This document shows, piece after piece, positions 26,237 through 34,459 of a stretch of DNA of 64,000 nucleotides (positions are counted from its first letter, which is position 1; each line of letters opens with the position of its first letter). This stretch comes from Sinorhizobium sp. 6-70. Its GTDB lineage: Bacteria > Pseudomonadota > Alphaproteobacteria > Rhizobiales > Rhizobiaceae. The notes under the pieces are model-generated. The model had not been told where the DNA came from and made no database searches. It saw nothing but the letters and a program-made list of their open reading frames with translations. The stretch lies in the NCBI RefSeq assembly GCF_030124375.1, contig NZ_JASKLS010000008.1, forward strand, positions 62,001 to 126,000, in the 5' to 3' direction. Made by a program: the position numbers and the translations under genes.

Positions 26237-26387
26237 GACGTTCTCCTTGGATCACGGTAAGTTTGAGCGAAGCGACCGAACATGCGTGATCGTTTTTTAA
26301 AGGTCAGGCGGACCGCTCAGATGATTTATGTGTCGGACCAGCATATGGATCAAACGAAGCAAGTGGAAAGATCGAATCGGTAATCCC

Positions 26388-26870
26388 ATGGCAATTCTTA
26401 CCATCGAAGAGCTGGCGGCATGCTTGCCGCCCAACCAGGCAATTGCCGGCCTTGATCTTGGCACCAAGACGATCGGGCTGTCGGTCTCCGATCTCGGACG
26501 GCGCTTCGCGACGCCGCGCGATGTGATCCGGCGTGTCAAGTTCGGGGTCGATGCGCAAGCGCTCCTGGCCGTGGCGGCAAAGGAGAAGATCGCGGCCTTT
26601 GTCATCGGCCTGCCCGTCAACATGGATGGAACCGAGGGACCGCGCTGCCAGGCGACGCGCGCCTTCGTCAGGAACATGGGAGAGAAGACGGATATTCCCT
26701 TCGTGCTCTGGGATGAGCGGCTCTCGACGGTCGCGGCGGAGCGGGTGCTGATCGAGATGGACGTTTCCCGGAAGAAGCGAGCCGAGCGCATCGACTCCGC
26801 CGCCGCCTCCTTCATTCTTCAGGGAGCGCTCGACAGATTGGCATCGCTCGCAAACGCCTCTCGCGATTGA
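26388..26870 (+). CDS. ruvX: Holliday junction resolvase-like / pre-16S rRNA nuclease YqgF
   Basis: RNase H-fold nuclease of 160 residues, acting in final 16S rRNA 5'-end maturation and/or junction resolution. Catalytic acids are in GLDLGTKTIGLSVSD, the second strand VIGLPVNMDGTEGPRC, FVLWDERLST and the C-terminal ERIDSAAASFILQGAL. I use ATG 26388 rather than an upstream frame start at 26328. Its last 52 bases overlap the 3' end of the convergent DUF6105 gene. Confidence 0.93.
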   Translation: MAILTIEELAACLPPNQAIAGLDLGTKTIGLSVSDLGRRFATPRDVIRRVKFGVDAQALLAVAAKEKIAAFVIGLPVNMDGTEGPRCQATRAFVRNMGEKTDIPFVLWDERLSTVAAERVLIEMDVSRKKRAERIDSAAASFILQGALDRLASLANASRD

Positions 26871-27157
26871 GCGGCCCGCGCGCCGAAACGTCGCCGGTAC
26901 CAGGAGGCGATCTGGCGGCGTTTCCTCAAGCCAACAAGCGCAAACACGATGGCGCTGTCGACGACCATCGCCCGCGCAACGAGCGGCGGAATGGTCTCGG
27001 GCGGAATTCCGAGCACGTGACCATAGATCGCGAACACCAGGTCATGCGCCTGACGCGTCAACATGAAGACGCCGAAGCTCATGTCGTAATAGGAAAGACC
27101 GTACCAGCCGGTCAGCAGCGTGACCGGGGCGGCCCAAAAGATCAGGAGCCACTTCAT
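26819..27157 (-). CDS. DUF6105 family membrane protein
   Basis: A 112-residue protein recognised from its MKWLLIFWAAPVTLLTGWYGLSYYDMSFG start and the HDLVFAIYGHVLGIPPETIPPLVARAM core. Two hydrophobic segments (about 3-22 and 58-77) suggest two membrane passes, with an Arg-rich cytoplasmic tail. Function unknown. GGGGGAG precedes the ATG, which overlaps the stop of the upstream 51-residue gene as ATGA, a sign of translational coupling. The 3' end overlaps ruvX by 52 bases on the opposite strand. Confidence 0.82.
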   Translation of the reverse strand: MKWLLIFWAAPVTLLTGWYGLSYYDMSFGVFMLTRQAHDLVFAIYGHVLGIPPETIPPLVARAMVVDSAIVFALVGLRKRRQIASWYRRRFGARAAQSREAFASDANLSSAP

Positions 27158-27309
27158 GCGCTCCCCCTTTCCATGGCCTGCCGGCGTAACAGCGGATAGA
27201 GCGCTCGCTCGGCCAGCACGAACACCAAAAGAGCGGCGGCCAGCCTCCCGATGTCGAGCGGCAGTCCCGCGAAAAACATCATCATGATGATCAACAAGCC
27301 AGTTCTCAC
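27154..27309 (-). CDS. Small membrane protein, 51 residues, coupled to DUF6105
   Basis: A short frame starting at GTG 27309, seven bases after GGAG, and ending at TGA 27154-27156, which overlaps the ATG of the DUF6105 gene (ATGA). The peptide is strongly hydrophobic at the N-terminus (LLIIMMMFFAGLPL), continues with a second hydrophobic stretch (LAAALLVFVLAERAL) and ends basic (LLRRQAMERGSA). No family is recognised. The ribosome-binding site, the coupling and the membrane-like composition support a real gene. Confidence 0.65.
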   Translation of the reverse strand: MRTGLLIIMMMFFAGLPLDIGRLAAALLVFVLAERALYPLLRRQAMERGSA

Positions 27310-27682
27310 CGAACCGCTCCGTTCCTGATTTCCTCGATTGCCCGGCCAGTCTCCACCCTTGGCCCCGCCCCCGCAACGTAAACCATTTGTTAAGGTTAAT
27401 ATTCACAAGCGAGTGGCAGCTTGTGGTGTGAGGCTCGCCGCAGGATTGCGTGAAACCTCGGCCACGGAGACGGCCGACATGAGAGTGGGCTTTCCACAAC
27501 GGCGGAACAGCCGAGGCGCTGGAGTTTCGTGTGTCAGGTAGCTATTCCGACCATGGCTGCGGTTACATTTCTTTAATGAGTTTCCCCGCATGGTTGTGTT
27601 GCGAATCTCCACGCAGCCGAACTGAATATCGGATTGCATCACGATTATCCCGGCCCCCATGAAGGTCCTCCCGGGACGAGAG
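27310..27682. other. Intergenic region upstream of the orphan gene
   Basis: This 373-base divergent gap should carry promoters for the DUF6105 pair and the orphan gene at 27683. An AT-rich patch near 27379-27402 includes TAAA-N7-TTAA (one mismatch to a CtrA half-site pair) and a TTAATATT run. No convincing -35/-10 pair or small gene was found. Confidence 0.35.
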
Positions 27683-28513
27683 ATGGGTACCGTAATGACG
27701 GTAATTTCCGCAAATTCCGCTGCATTGACTATCCTCACCCAGAGCACGTCCTTCGCGCAGAACGCATCCGGCAATGCGGCCGATGCCATTCTGGATATCG
27801 TTTCCGGCCGGGCAACAACCAATAGCACGACAACCGACGCGGTCGCCTCAGCGACTGCGAAGGCGAAAGCTTCGGAGAAGGTCGCCGACGCTCCGCGTGC
27901 GGTCGGCGGCTCCGTCTCTTCGGAGATCTCCAAGGCCACCATGAGCGCAACTAGCGCAGCGGTCGTCAACAGTTTCAACGATGATGATCCACTCATCGCA
28001 TTCACGCCGGTCAAAACTTCGGCGGAGAATGCCGAGGCGTTCATAAGGCAAGCGGTGTGGAGTCTTGGGCAATATAATCGCCGGCTCGAGCCGGATCACA
28101 CCGTACTCCCTCGCGATGAATATAATGCTAAATATGCGGAGTGGGGTACCAGCCGGATTGCTAACGGCGAGGATGCAGCAAAGGTCAATCGAGAAGTAGA
28201 GTACTTCACAAGCGACAAGATGTATCAGAAAGAGGTTCATTACGCTCAGACGGTTAATGAGGGGAACCGTAGAATGTCGGAGATTGGCGCAGACGGACTT
28301 TCAGCAGCAAGAACACGCCTATCCGAAATTTTCGGCCGCGACCTCAAGATCACGTATGATGGAGATGGCAAAGCGAAGATCGAAGCTTTTGAGTTACGCT
28401 ACAGCAATGGGCAAGAGATGCTCAGCTATGGTGAGGACGGCTCATTAGCGACGTACAATGAAGACGGAAGCGTTCGGAGTAAATACACCGAAAAGGACGT
28501 GGCACAGATCTAA
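27683..28513 (+). CDS. Orphan hypothetical protein
   Basis: A protein of about 276 residues with no recognised family. The N-terminus (MTVISANSAALTILTQ) is an amphipathic Ala/Ser/Thr-rich stretch without a classical signal peptide. Residues about 30-105 are low-complexity Ala/Thr/Ser/Lys. The C-terminal half is mixed and acidic, with Tyr/Asn/Gly-Asp strands (LKITYDGDGKAKIEAFELRY, and short GEDGS/NEDGS repeats). Codon use is visibly less GC-biased than in neighbouring housekeeping genes. The start is uncertain: ATG 27683 has GAGAG just upstream; 27659 and 27695 are alternatives. A terminator follows, shared with the RTX remnant. Confidence 0.6.
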   Translation: MGTVMTVISANSAALTILTQSTSFAQNASGNAADAILDIVSGRATTNSTTTDAVASATAKAKASEKVADAPRAVGGSVSSEISKATMSATSAAVVNSFNDDDPLIAFTPVKTSAENAEAFIRQAVWSLGQYNRRLEPDHTVLPRDEYNAKYAEWGTSRIANGEDAAKVNREVEYFTSDKMYQKEVHYAQTVNEGNRRMSEIGADGLSAARTRLSEIFGRDLKITYDGDGKAKIEAFELRYSNGQEMLSYGEDGSLATYNEDGSVRSKYTEKDVAQI

Positions 28514-28532
28514 GGCGTGTCATTTAGCCGTT

Positions 28533-28560
28533 GCCCCACCGCCTTTTTTGACGGTGGGGC
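28533..28560. terminator. Bidirectional terminator
   Basis: A perfect 9-bp stem GCCCCACCG (28533-28541) and CGGTGGGGC (28552-28560) with a T-rich loop lies between the orphan gene and the convergent RTX gene. Confidence 0.65.
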
Positions 28561-28568
28561 AGATCGCA

Positions 28569-29484
28569 CTATGCATATAGGCCGAAGTCGATGAAGGAAC
28601 TGTTGGACGAGGATGCAACCCCAACCAGCGTAATATCAACATCACCAACGGTGATGTGCGCGTTGCCATTTATATCGTCAACAATCGTCAGGTCGCTGAA
28701 ATCATCAGCAAGGCTAACATCGAACTGCAATCTCTCCGTGCCGATTTCGAAATCCTCAATCGTGCTTTCATCACCGGCAGATGTGAACTGGAACGTGTCG
28801 ATACCAGTTCCACCCCATAAGACGTTGGCACCGTCGCTGCCGTCGAGAAGATCATCGCCAGCGTCACCATACAACTCGTCGCTACCTTGACCGCCACGAA
28901 GCTGGTCTGTGCCTCCTCCACCGTACAAATCATCGTCCCCGGCATCACCAAATAGCTGATCGTTTCCACCTTGACCATTGACTTGGTCATTGCCATCGCC
29001 ACCATGAAGCCAGTCATTACCTGCAGCGGTGTAGCTTACCACCCAAGGATTATCAGTGGTCGTATCACCGTACAACGTATCGTTGCCGCCGTTGCCATGC
29101 AGCGTGTCGTTGCCGGCATCCCCCTCGACATATTCGTCAAGGACACCACCGGTGAACGTGTTGTCGTTGCCTCGACCATAAATCTTAACGCCGGCTGTCA
29201 TTGATGTGACGCTTGAAAAATCACGTTGCCGGCGAAATAAACGGGTTTCGCGCCGCTTGTGTTGAACACGATGCTTTCAACGCTATCCGGTCCGTTCATG
29301 ATGGCGGTCCAGGAGTAACCGGACTTTGGGGCGACGTAGATTCGGTCGGTTCCGCCGCCGCCAATGAAGATGTCCCAATTGTTGTTGACACCGCCGACGG
29401 TTCCGCTCTCGCTTCCAGCGAGCTGAAACGTATCGTTTCTCACAACGCCGTATCGGTCACCGACGAAGATTTCCGCCGCGTTCT
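28569..29484 (-). pseudogene. RTX-type calcium-binding protein gene, frameshifted
   Basis: Two adjoining minus-strand frames look like one gene. The downstream frame (start ATG 29201, 210 residues) holds about six GGxGxDxLx nonapeptide repeats typical of RTX beta-rolls that bind calcium in secreted proteins, then a C-terminal strand-rich tail. The upstream frame (open from 29484, stop at 29198) reads NDTFQLAGSESGTVGG and SVESIVFNTSG, typical of the N-terminal part of such proteins. Reading -1 near 29216-29223 would join them as GNVDFSSVTSMTAGVKIYG. One base therefore appears missing in a G/T-rich stretch. The N-terminal start is also not evident. A short functional 210-residue protein from ATG 29201 is the alternative. 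Confidence 0.65.
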
Positions 29485-29579
29485 ATGAGAGCAAATGGCG
29501 TTGTTGCGAGAGGGATCGCTTAGCCTCAAAAAGGGCGCTGCTGTGGGGGGCAATAGAGCAGTGCGCAGGCGTCCTACTG

Positions 29580-29657
29580 CATGTTTCCTCAAACATGCAG
29601 AAATTCACAGCGCTACAAGCGCCCTTTGCGCGTCTGACAAGACGCACGGCGCTGTAG
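29580..29657 (+). repeat. RIME-like repeat, palindrome 1 shortened
   Basis: CATGTTTCCTCAAACATG replaces the long palindrome 1; the linker AGAAATTCACAGCGCTACAAGCG and palindrome 2 with GCGTCTGACAAGACGC and GGCGCTGTAG are intact. It lies between the RTX remnant and the aidB-like gene. Confidence 0.7.
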
Positions 29658-29682
29658 ATCATTGAACCTGCTGAATGGGCAG

Positions 29683-31335
29683 CTACGTTGCTGCCGGATA
29701 GAGCAGATCGAGCACGTAGGCGGAATCGAAGCGCGAATCGAGCATGCCGTAGGTCGAGCGCCAGCCGGCCGCGAGGCGCGACTCCAGAAATGCGTCGGCG
29801 ATGCGTCCCGCGCCGAGCCGATAGAGTTCGGCGGCAGCCGCCGCGAGCGCAAGCTGCTCGACCAGCATGCGGGCCGCGCCTTCGTCGCGCTCGCAGAGCG
29901 ACATGGCCGCGCGTAGAACGTCGATCGTCTTGCGGCCGGAGGGGCCGAGATCGCGGCTGAAGATGCCGAAGAGTTGTTCGAACAACTCCTTGCGGCGCCC
30001 GAGCACGCGCAGCACGTCGAGCGCCATGACGTTGCCGGATCCCTCCCAGATGGCGTTGACCGGCGCCTCGCGATAATGCCGGGCAAGCGCGCGCTCCTCG
30101 ACATAGCCGTTGCCGCCGAGGCATTCCATCGCCTCATAGATCAAGCCGGGAGCGATCTTGCAGCACCAGTATTTCGCGACCGGCGTCATGATGCGGGCAT
30201 AGGCGGCATCCTCGGCACTGCCATGGGCTTTGTCGAAGGCATCGGCCAGACGGAACGACAGCGCGCTCGCCGCCGCGACGTCGAGCGCCATGTCGGCCAG
30301 AACGCGCGTCATCATCGGCTGGCTGATCAGTGCGTTGCCAAACACCTTGCGACCGCGGGTGTGGTGCACGGCTTCCGCGAGCGAGGCACGCATCATGCCG
30401 GCGGAAGCGAGCGCGCAGTCGAGCCGCGTCAATGTCACCATGTCGAGAATGGTGCGGATGCCGGCGTCGGGCGTTCCGAGGACGAAACCGAACGTATCGG
30501 AAAACTCGACCTCCGACGACGCGTTGGAACGGTTGCCGAGCTTGTCCTTCAGGCGCTGGAAGCGCAGTCCGTTGGCAGAACCGTCCTCGAGCAGCCGCGG
30601 CACCAGGAAGCAGCCGAGCCCGTCGCGCGTCTGGGCGAGCATCACGAAAGCATCGCTCATCGGTGCGGACATGAACCACTTGTGGCCGTTCAGACGGTAG
30701 ATGCCCTCCCCCACGCGCTCCGCGGTCGAGGTGTTGGCCCGGACATCGGTGCCGCCCTGCTTCTCCGTCATGCCCATGCCGATGGTGACGGCGCTCTTCT
30801 GCATCCATGGGCGGTTGGAGGAATCATATTTGCGCGAAAGGATCTTCGGCGCCCATTCCTTCTGGACCGCCGGAGACGCGGTGATGGCGGCAACCGAGGC
30901 ACTCGTCATGGTCAGTGGGCAGAGATGGCCGCATTCAAGCTGTGCCGTCAGGTAGAAGCGGATCGCCCTCGCCTTGTGCGACCGGCCCCTCTCATCCGCC
31001 AGGTTCTCCCAGGCGGAAGAATGCAGACCCGTCGTCATCGACCGGCGCATCAGCGCGTGCCAGGCCGGATGGAACTCGACGACATCGAGGCGCTCGCCGC
31101 GGGGGCCGTGGGTCTTCAGCTTCGGCACGCCCTCGTTGGCCATGCGCGCGAGTTCCTGCGCTTCCGGCGAGGTGACATACCGTCCGAGCACGTCGAATTC
31201 GTCGCGCAACGTCTTCGGCATGCTCGACGTGATGTCGACGACGAGAGGATCGGAGCGATAGGCATTGACACCGGACCAGGGTTTTGGCTGGTTCAGCTCG
31301 GCGAGTTTCTGTTCAGTCCGGTTCATCTGATTCAT
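29683..31335 (-). CDS. aidB: AidB-like acyl-CoA dehydrogenase
   Basis: A flavoprotein of 550 residues in the acyl-CoA dehydrogenase superfamily, closest by eye to E. coli AidB (541 residues), which is induced in the adaptive response to alkylation and binds DNA. Hallmarks are IGMGMTEKQGGTDVRANTS for the FAD site, GHKWFMSAPMSD, the LGNRSNASSEVEF loop, AGMMRASLAEAVHHTRGRKVFG and AMECLGGNGYVEE. The C-terminal 120 residues correspond to the AidB-specific extension. Whether it acts on DNA damage or on an acyl-CoA is unknown. No SOS or Ada-type site was recognised upstream. Standalone, divergent from pyrB across a repeat. Confidence 0.85.
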   Translation of the reverse strand: MNQMNRTEQKLAELNQPKPWSGVNAYRSDPLVVDITSSMPKTLRDEFDVLGRYVTSPEAQELARMANEGVPKLKTHGPRGERLDVVEFHPAWHALMRRSMTTGLHSSAWENLADERGRSHKARAIRFYLTAQLECGHLCPLTMTSASVAAITASPAVQKEWAPKILSRKYDSSNRPWMQKSAVTIGMGMTEKQGGTDVRANTSTAERVGEGIYRLNGHKWFMSAPMSDAFVMLAQTRDGLGCFLVPRLLEDGSANGLRFQRLKDKLGNRSNASSEVEFSDTFGFVLGTPDAGIRTILDMVTLTRLDCALASAGMMRASLAEAVHHTRGRKVFGNALISQPMMTRVLADMALDVAAASALSFRLADAFDKAHGSAEDAAYARIMTPVAKYWCCKIAPGLIYEAMECLGGNGYVEERALARHYREAPVNAIWEGSGNVMALDVLRVLGRRKELFEQLFGIFSRDLGPSGRKTIDVLRAAMSLCERDEGAARMLVEQLALAAAAAELYRLGAGRIADAFLESRLAAGWRSTYGMLDSRFDSAYVLDLLYPAAT

Positions 31336-31462
31336 GGGCCGGTTCTAGCGCAAGTTTCGCAGGCGCGAAACAGGCGCGCCCTGAGGCCCACGCAAGTTTT
31401 CTGCGGAAGGGGTGGCGCGCCGCTTGCCCGACCCCGGACCACGCTTTATAGAGCGAGCCAAT

Positions 31463-31560
31463 CTACAGTGCCGCGTCTTATCAGACGCGCAAAGGTCGCT
31501 GTAGCATTTTGAATTGCTGCATGTCTTATTCCTTAAATCGAGGTCGATTTAAGGAGACAT
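31463..31560 (-). repeat. RIME-like repeat, complete, reverse orientation
   Basis: On the plus strand the order is CTACAG...GCGTCTTATCAGACGC...CGCTGTAG (palindrome 2), then linker, then ATTCCTTAAATCGAGGTCGATTTAAGGAGAC (palindrome 1). It spans 98 bases immediately upstream of pyrB and ends 26 bases before the ATG, so it lies in the promoter or leader region of the pyrB operon. Confidence 0.78.
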
Positions 31561-31585
31561 TCAGTAGAGAGTGCAAGGGCGGCTC

Positions 31586-32527
31586 ATGATCACTTTTCCG
31601 CATCGCCACCTGCTCGGCATCAAGGGCCTCACGGAACAGGAGATCACGCTCCTGCTCGATCGCGCCGACGAAGCCGTCAAGATCTCCCGGCAGAGGGAGA
31701 AGAAAACCTCCTCGCTGCGCGGGCTGACGCAGATCAATCTCTTCTTCGAAGCCTCGACCCGGACGCAGTCCTCGTTCGAACTGGCGGGCAAGCGGCTCGG
31801 CGCCGACGTGATGAACATGGCGGTCGGCAATTCCTCGGTGAAGAAAGGCGAGACGCTGATCGACACGGCGATGACGCTGAACGCGATGCATCCCGACGTG
31901 CTGGTCGTGCGCCACTCTTCGGCGGGTGCTGCGGCACTGCTTGCCCAGAAAGTCTCCTGCTCGGTCGTCAATGCCGGCGACGGTCAGCACGAGCACCCGA
32001 CCCAGGCGCTCCTCGACGCACTGACAATCCGCCGCGCCAAGGGCAAGCTCTCGCGGATCATCGTCGCGATCTGCGGCGACGTCCTGCACTCGCGCGTCGC
32101 CCGGTCCAACATCCTGCTGCTCAACCAGATGGGAGCGCGCGTGCGCGTTGTCGCGCCGGCGACGCTGCTCCCCTCCGGCATCGCGCAGATGGGCGTCGAG
32201 GTCTACCACTCGATGGCGGAAGGGTTGAAGGACGCGGATGTCGTCATGATGCTGCGGCTGCAGCGCGAGCGCATGGCTGGCTCCTTCGTGCCCTCGGTGC
32301 GCGAATACTTCCATTATTACGGCCTCGACGCCGAAAAGCTGAAGGCGGCCAAGGACGATGCGCTGGTGATGCACCCGGGCCCGATGAACCGCGGCGTGGA
32401 GATCGCTTCCGAAATCGCCGACGGTCCGCAGAGCGTCATCGAACAGCAGGTGGAGATGGGCGTTGCCGTGCGCATGGCCGTGATGGAAACGCTTCTCCTC
32501 TCGCAGAACCAGGGGCGGCGCCTATGA
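31586..32527 (+). CDS. pyrB: Aspartate carbamoyltransferase catalytic subunit
   Basis: Second step of de novo pyrimidine synthesis, condensing carbamoyl phosphate and aspartate. The 313 residues from ATG 31586 (AAGGGCGG upstream) contain the carbamoyl-phosphate loop FFEASTRTQSSFE, the 80s loop SSVKKGET, HPTQALLD, the aspartate-domain MMLRLQRERM and HPGPMNRGVEI. No regulatory pyrI gene is present; instead a dihydroorotase-like gene overlaps the stop by four bases (ATGA), as in organisms whose ATCase is held together by a PyrC-like partner. Confidence 0.96.
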   Translation: MITFPHRHLLGIKGLTEQEITLLLDRADEAVKISRQREKKTSSLRGLTQINLFFEASTRTQSSFELAGKRLGADVMNMAVGNSSVKKGETLIDTAMTLNAMHPDVLVVRHSSAGAAALLAQKVSCSVVNAGDGQHEHPTQALLDALTIRRAKGKLSRIIVAICGDVLHSRVARSNILLLNQMGARVRVVAPATLLPSGIAQMGVEVYHSMAEGLKDADVVMMLRLQRERMAGSFVPSVREYFHYYGLDAEKLKAAKDDALVMHPGPMNRGVEIASEIADGPQSVIEQQVEMGVAVRMAVMETLLLSQNQGRRL

Positions 32528-33816
32528 CCAGACCACTCGTTCTGAAGAACCTGCGCATTATCGATCCTTCGCGCAACCTCGACGAAGCGGGAACGATCAT
32601 CGTCGGCAGCGACGGCCGCATCCTGGCAGCCGGCAGCGACGGCCAGAACCAGGGCGCGCCGGACGGCGCTTTCGTTAAGGACTGCGCCGGCCTTACGGCA
32701 GTCCCGGGCCTCGTCGATGCGCGTGTCTTCGTCGGCGAACCCGGCAGCGAGCACCGAGAGACGATCGAGTCCGCCTCCCGGGCCGCGGCGGTTGGCGGCG
32801 TCACCTCGTTCATCGCCATGCCGGATACAGATCCGGTCATCGACGAAATCGCCCTCGTCGAGTTCGTGCAGAAGACCGCGCGCGACAAGGCGCTTGTCAA
32901 CGTCCATCCGGCTGCAGCGCTTACCAAGGGGCTGCTCGGGGAAGAGATGACCGAAATCGGGCTGCTTCGCGACGCCGGCGCCGTCTGCTTCACCAACGGT
33001 CGGCAACCGGTGCACGACACGCTGGTGCTGCGCCGCGCGATGACCTACGCGCGGGAGTTCGGCGCGGTCGTCGCCCTTGAGGCTCGCGACAAATATCTCG
33101 GCGCCAACGGCGTCATGAACGAGGGCCTGCTCGCCAGCTGGCTCGGCCTTCCGGGCGTGCCGCGCGAAGCGGAGATCATTCCGCTCGAACGCGACCTTCG
33201 CATCGCCGGATTGACCAAGGCCGCCTACCACGCCGCCGAGATTTCCGTACCGGAGTCGGCAGAGGCCGTGCGCGTCGCGCGGGAGCGCGGGACCAACGTC
33301 ACCTGCGGCATCTCGATCAACCATCTGACGCTGAACGAGAACGACATCGGCGAATACCGGACCTTCTTCAAGCTGTCGCCTCCGCTGCGCGGCGAAGACG
33401 ATCGCGTCGCCATGGCCGAGGCGCTTGCCAACGGGACGATCGACATCATCGTATCGTCGCATGATCCGCAGGATGTCGACACCAAGCGCCTGCCCTTCTC
33501 GGATGCCGCCGACGGCGCGATCGGCCTTGAAACGCTGGCAGCGGCCGCGCTTCGCCTCTACCACAGCGGCCAGGTTCCGCTGATGCGGCTGATCGATGCG
33601 ATGTCCACGCGCCCGGCCGCGATCTTCGGCCTCGATGCAGGCACGCTGAAGCCGGGCGCCAAAGCCGACATTACCGTTCTCGACCTCGAAGAGCCCTGGA
33701 TCCTCTACGAAAAGGCGCTGGTTTCCCGCTCGAAGAACACGCCTTTTGAAAATGCGCGCTTTACCGGACGGGTCGTCCAAACTTATGTTGCGGGCAAGCT
33801 GGTGCATTCAGCGTAA
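32524..33816 (+). CDS. pyrC: Dihydroorotase-like protein, probably non-catalytic (PyrC')
   Basis: A 430-residue class I dihydroorotase fold. The zinc-binding D-x-H-x-H motif, expected after PGLVD, reads D65-A-R-V-F69, so both histidines are replaced (Arg67, Phe69). The catalytic-Asp segment normally reading DHAPH is SSHDPQD. The later ligand His in SINHLTL is kept, as is GLETLAAA. The protein is therefore likely inactive and may serve as an assembly partner of PyrB, as described for PyrC' of Pseudomonas. An active dihydroorotase would then have to be encoded elsewhere. Overlap with pyrB (ATGA) supports stoichiometric production. Gene symbol follows the usual annotation of the locus. Confidence 0.85.
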   Translation: MTRPLVLKNLRIIDPSRNLDEAGTIIVGSDGRILAAGSDGQNQGAPDGAFVKDCAGLTAVPGLVDARVFVGEPGSEHRETIESASRAAAVGGVTSFIAMPDTDPVIDEIALVEFVQKTARDKALVNVHPAAALTKGLLGEEMTEIGLLRDAGAVCFTNGRQPVHDTLVLRRAMTYAREFGAVVALEARDKYLGANGVMNEGLLASWLGLPGVPREAEIIPLERDLRIAGLTKAAYHAAEISVPESAEAVRVARERGTNVTCGISINHLTLNENDIGEYRTFFKLSPPLRGEDDRVAMAEALANGTIDIIVSSHDPQDVDTKRLPFSDAADGAIGLETLAAAALRLYHSGQVPLMRLIDAMSTRPAAIFGLDAGTLKPGAKADITVLDLEEPWILYEKALVSRSKNTPFENARFTGRVVQTYVAGKLVHSA

Positions 33817-33847
33817 AACCGGAGCTGTTAGGCGGGGGGAGGAACCG

Positions 33848-34459
33848 GTGGAACTATTATCCTGGCAGCTCGGGCTGCCCGCGACATTCGCATGTCTCGT
33901 CTTCGGCTATCTTCTGGGGTCGATCCCCTTCGGCCTCATTCTCACGCGCATGGCAGGCCTCGGTGATGTCCGAAAGATAGGCTCGGGCAACATCGGTGCA
34001 ACGAACGTGCTTCGCACCGGCAACAAGAAGCTTGCCGCGGCGACCCTGCTCCTCGATGCGCTCAAGGGTACAGCCGCTGCCGCCATCGCCTCGATCTGGG
34101 GCATCGAGGCTGGCGTTGCCGCCGGCCTTGCCGCGTTCCTCGGACATCTCTATCCGGTCTGGCTCTCGTTCAAGGGCGGCAAGGGCGTCGCAACTTATAT
34201 CGGCGTGTTGCTGGGCCTTGCACCGGTGATGGTGCTCGTCTTCGGTGCGATCTGGCTCGCCACCGCCAAGATCACCCGTTACTCGTCGCTGAGCGCGCTC
34301 ACGGCGACGGCCATCACGCCAGTGGCGCTTTATGCGGCCGGATACGGAAAAGTGGCGTTGCTCTTCGCGATCATGACCGTCATCACCTGGATCAAGCATC
34401 GAGCCAACATCCAGCGATTGCTGAGCGGCACCGAGAGCCGGATCGGAGAAAAGGGATGA
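33848..34459 (+). CDS. plsY: Glycerol-3-phosphate acyltransferase PlsY
   Basis: Membrane enzyme that transfers acyl groups from acyl-phosphate to glycerol-3-phosphate, the first step of phospholipid synthesis. 203 residues with about five transmembrane helices and the three PlsY motifs: LLGSIPFGLILT, GSGNIGATNVLR, and FKGGKGVAT. The GTG at 33848 is chosen for the strong GGGGGGAGG five bases upstream; the frame runs further back into pyrC. Its stop overlaps the dprA start (ATGA). Confidence 0.95.
   Translation: MELLSWQLGLPATFACLVFGYLLGSIPFGLILTRMAGLGDVRKIGSGNIGATNVLRTGNKKLAAATLLLDALKGTAAAAIASIWGIEAGVAAGLAAFLGHLYPVWLSFKGGKGVATYIGVLLGLAPVMVLVFGAIWLATAKITRYSSLSALTATAITPVALYAAGYGKVALLFAIMTVITWIKHRANIQRLLSGTESRIGEKG

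Noticed and set aside
27379..27393. TAAA-N7-TTAA as a CtrA site upstream of DUF6105
   Set aside because: One half-site is mismatched and the region is AT-rich, so the match is expected by chance.
27403..28044. 213-codon minus-strand frame over the orphan gene
   Set aside because: The plus-strand frame extends further, has a terminator just after its stop, and shows more protein-like composition.
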